DNA from: Candidatus Cloacimonadota bacterium
GTDB taxonomy: Bacteria; Cloacimonadota; Cloacimonadia; Cloacimonadales; Cloacimonadaceae
Length of the DNA: 9,263 bases
NCBI GenBank assembly: GCA_012519465.1
Contig: JAAYQD010000088.1
Coordinates: 1-9,263 of the forward strand
Direction: 5' to 3'
The notes beneath the pieces are model-generated. The model did no database searches, was not told where the DNA came from, and was given only the letters and a program-made list of their open reading frames with translations. Within the stretch, counting starts at the first letter, position 1, and each line of letters starts with the position of its first letter. The translations under genes and the position numbers were made by a program. Positions 7,579 through 9,263 of the stretch are shown here, one piece after another.

Positions 7579-8496
7579 ATGCTCAAAAAGCAAACCAAAA
7601 CACCACTATTATGCCTCATCGTGATCTTGCTGCTGCTGGCTGGCTGTAAAGGCAAGCCAGCAGACAGCCGCCCCCTGATAATCACCTCCATCTATCCCTA
7701 CCAGCTGTTGATTCAGGATTTGGTGGGAGACAGCGTCCGCGTACAGAGCATTATCCCCGCCAATGCCTCACCGCATACCTTCAGCGCCAAACCGGCAGAC
7801 CTGAGGTCTTTGGATGAAGCCAAATTGTTGGTGATGAATGGCTTGGATCTGGAAGGGGAATTATTCAAGGCGTTTTTGCAAAGAAAGGATAAGCTGGTGG
7901 ATATTTCCACGCTTGTAGACCTTCCTCTGGTTGACAAGGATGAGCCCACATCAGACCACGATCATCATCACGGCGGGCATGACCCCCATCTCTGGCTCTC
8001 CCCCCAGTTCCTTATTAAAATCACCATCCAAATGGGTGACCGTCTGCAAACGGCGTTTCCTCATCTTGCTCAAACCATTGGTGCCAATACCGCCAGCCTG
8101 GTGGCATCTTTGGCAGGTTTGCATCAGCAAATCTCCAGCGAGCGTTCCCAATACTCAAATCCTGCCCTGATCACCTATCATGATAGCTTTCATTGGTTTG
8201 CACGGGATTATGATATTGAGGTATTGGGCACGGTGCAGAGCTCTCCGGGCACGGAGCCCACGCCCAAGCAATTGACGCAATTGGGCGATAGCATCCGGGC
8301 AAACAAGATCAAAGCCATCTTTGTGGAGCCTCAGATGGATAGGAGATCGGCGAAGGTATTGGCAGCAGAATTTGGCTTGCAAATCCTGGAGCTGGACCCC
8401 CTTGGAGATAGCATCAAGGCACAGCATATCGGTGACTTGCTGTGGACAAACTGGCAGCGCATGAAGCAGGGTTGGGATGCTGCGGTAAGCCCCTAA
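7579..8496 (+). CDS. znuA: Zinc ABC transporter substrate-binding lipoprotein (ZnuA-like)
   Basis: A 305-residue cluster A-I metal-binding protein. A lipoprotein signal peptide ends in the lipobox LLAGC, with Cys23 as the lipidated residue, so the protein should be tethered to a membrane facing the periplasm. Likely metal ligands are H66 (in SPHTF), H137 (in HDPHLW), H201 (in YHDSFHW) and D273 (in LDPLG), the three-His/one-Asp set of this family. A His/Asp-rich loop at 126-137 (HDHHHGGHDPH) is typical of zinc rather than manganese members and may help collect the ion. It binds Zn2+ and delivers it to the permease. The start lies one base after the aminopeptidase stop, with only a weak GAGAG upstream, so translation is probably coupled. 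The ABC ATPase follows after 6 bases. Family certain; zinc over manganese is likely, not proven. Confidence 0.93.
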   Translation: MLKKQTKTPLLCLIVILLLLAGCKGKPADSRPLIITSIYPYQLLIQDLVGDSVRVQSIIPANASPHTFSAKPADLRSLDEAKLLVMNGLDLEGELFKAFLQRKDKLVDISTLVDLPLVDKDEPTSDHDHHHGGHDPHLWLSPQFLIKITIQMGDRLQTAFPHLAQTIGANTASLVASLAGLHQQISSERSQYSNPALITYHDSFHWFARDYDIEVLGTVQSSPGTEPTPKQLTQLGDSIRANKIKAIFVEPQMDRRSAKVLAAEFGLQILELDPLGDSIKAQHIGDLLWTNWQRMKQGWDAAVSP

Positions 8497-8502
8497 AAAG
8501 TT

Positions 8503-9231
8503 ATGATACGCATTGAAGACCTCAATTATTATATTGCCGGCAATCCCATTTTGGAGGATATCCAGCTGGAGATTACAGATCAGGAGTTTGTGGCAATCAT
8601 CGGTCCCAACGGCGCTGGCAAATCCACCCTGATCAAGCTGATATTGGGGCTTTTGCCGCTTCAGGATGGCAAGATTTGGATAGATGACATCCCCCATCTG
8701 GAGTGGCTGAGTGCAAACCCCATGGGTTATTTGCCCCAGCGTGAGGAGTATGACCGTCGCTTTCCGGAAAATGCCTTGGATATAGTGATGTTGGGGCTGG
8801 CAGGTGAAACGAAATTGGGCAGGTCTTTCACCTCCCAACAGCGGGAGCGTGGCATCGAGGCGATGCGTACCACTGGCTGTATTGATCAGGCATTCAAGCC
8901 CATTGGCGGCCTCTCCGGAGGCGAGATGCAGCGCGTGCTCTTGGCAAGAGCCATCGTGGGTGGCAGCAAATACCTCATCTTGGACGAACCGGAATCCTCC
9001 GTGGATCAGCCCGGTGTGCAGGATTTCTTTGCCCTACTAAAAGAGCTGAACATGCAGGGACGCACCATTATCACTGTTTCCCATGATCTGCACACGGTTT
9101 CCGCCTATTGCAACTTCATCGTATGTCTCAATAGACGCCTGCATTGTCACAATCAAGCTGAGATGGTGAATGCCGAGCTGATCCAGAAGACCTTTGGCAA
9201 AGCGGTGCGCCTGATAGATAAAGGCTATTAG
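8503..9231 (+). CDS. znuC: Zinc ABC transporter ATP-binding protein (ZnuC-like)
   Basis: A 242-residue cytoplasmic ABC ATPase of normal length for metal-uptake systems. Motifs appear in order: Walker A GPNGAGKST (34-42), Q-loop Gln79 (LPQREEYDR), signature LSGGEMQR (137-144), Walker B YLILDEP (157-163) with catalytic Glu162, D-loop SSVD, and switch His194 (VSHD). All key residues are intact. It powers import of metal bound by the lipoprotein encoded just upstream. Assignment to zinc rests on that neighbour, because ATPases of zinc and manganese systems look alike. The start is close behind the previous stop (6 bases) and its ribosome site is weak, which suits coupled translation. Confidence 0.93.
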   Translation: MIRIEDLNYYIAGNPILEDIQLEITDQEFVAIIGPNGAGKSTLIKLILGLLPLQDGKIWIDDIPHLEWLSANPMGYLPQREEYDRRFPENALDIVMLGLAGETKLGRSFTSQQRERGIEAMRTTGCIDQAFKPIGGLSGGEMQRVLLARAIVGGSKYLILDEPESSVDQPGVQDFFALLKELNMQGRTIITVSHDLHTVSAYCNFIVCLNRRLHCHNQAEMVNAELIQKTFGKAVRLIDKGY

Positions 9232-9238
9232 AGGAAGG
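9231..9238 (+). promoter_or_regulatory. Ribosome binding site for the gene entering at the right edge
   Basis: GAGGAAGG begins at the last base of the ATPase stop codon and ends 7 bases before the ATG at 9246, indicating a further gene in the operon. Confidence 0.5.
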
Positions 9239-9245
9239 TACAGAT

Positions 9246-9263
9246 ATGCTTTATTTCTTTCTC
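9246..9263 (+). CDS. Start of a probable zinc ABC transporter permease (ZnuB-like), 3' partial
   Basis: Only six codons are visible (M-L-Y-F-F-L) before the window ends. A good ribosome site precedes the ATG, the gene follows the ATPase by 14 bases, and the short N-terminus is hydrophobic. A metal ABC importer needs a membrane permease, and none is encoded elsewhere in the window, so ZnuB is the natural expectation. The identity is inferred from context, not from the sequence of the product. Confidence 0.5.

Noticed and set aside
8155..8838. Reverse-strand open frame of 227 codons spanning the znuA-znuC junction
   Set aside because: It runs opposite two intact genes with full motifs, and its product has no recognisable domain or signal.

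Overview
This 9.3 kb window comes from a bacterial chromosome. It is densely coding and every supported gene is on the + strand. The organism is Gram-negative: the window encodes an MCE (MlaD-type) protein, a lipoprotein with a lipobox, and a very large protein ending in an Omp85-type outer-membrane barrel. Base composition is close to even. The mix of a secreted protein usually labelled 'asparagine synthetase B', the MCE protein and the peptidase/propeller/barrel protein points to the Bacteroidetes/FCB side of the tree, possibly Cloacimonadota. That placement is inference from remembered family distribution, not a search result. I see no mobile elements, RNA genes, CRISPR arrays, or integration or other transfer signatures.

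Region 1 (2-6024) is a tight run of four genes. It opens with the C-terminal part of a CCA-adding/poly(A)-polymerase-type tRNA nucleotidyltransferase carrying an HD domain, cut by the window edge. Overlapping its stop codon is a TTG-started, signal-peptide-bearing protein of a conserved family that databases often call 'asparagine synthetase B', although it has none of that enzyme's motifs. Next come a single-pass inner-membrane MCE protein and a 1023-residue secreted protein. The last combines a zinc metallopeptidase (gluzincin) domain, a six-bladed TolB-like propeller and a C-terminal Omp85-superfamily barrel. The last three genes all act in the envelope and may form a functional set spanning the inner membrane, periplasm and outer membrane.

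Region 2 (6099-9263) follows the only clearly AT-rich gap in the window, a 74 bp stretch with a possible promoter and a strong ribosome binding site. It encodes an M17 leucyl aminopeptidase with all metal-binding and catalytic residues present. Almost without gaps come a zinc-binding lipoprotein (ZnuA-like), its ABC ATPase (ZnuC-like), and the first six codons of a further gene that is probably the permease (ZnuB-like). Zinc is captured in the periplasm by ZnuA and imported by ZnuB powered by ZnuC. Co-transcription with a metal-dependent aminopeptidase links metal supply with an enzyme that consumes it.

The most interesting items are the three-domain peptidase-propeller-barrel protein, the misnamed 'asparagine synthetase B' family protein with a possible Cys/His pair, and the possibility that these work with the MCE protein as an uncharacterised envelope system. 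No gene-free stretch exceeds 300 bases; the longest is the 74 bp gap at 6025-6098.
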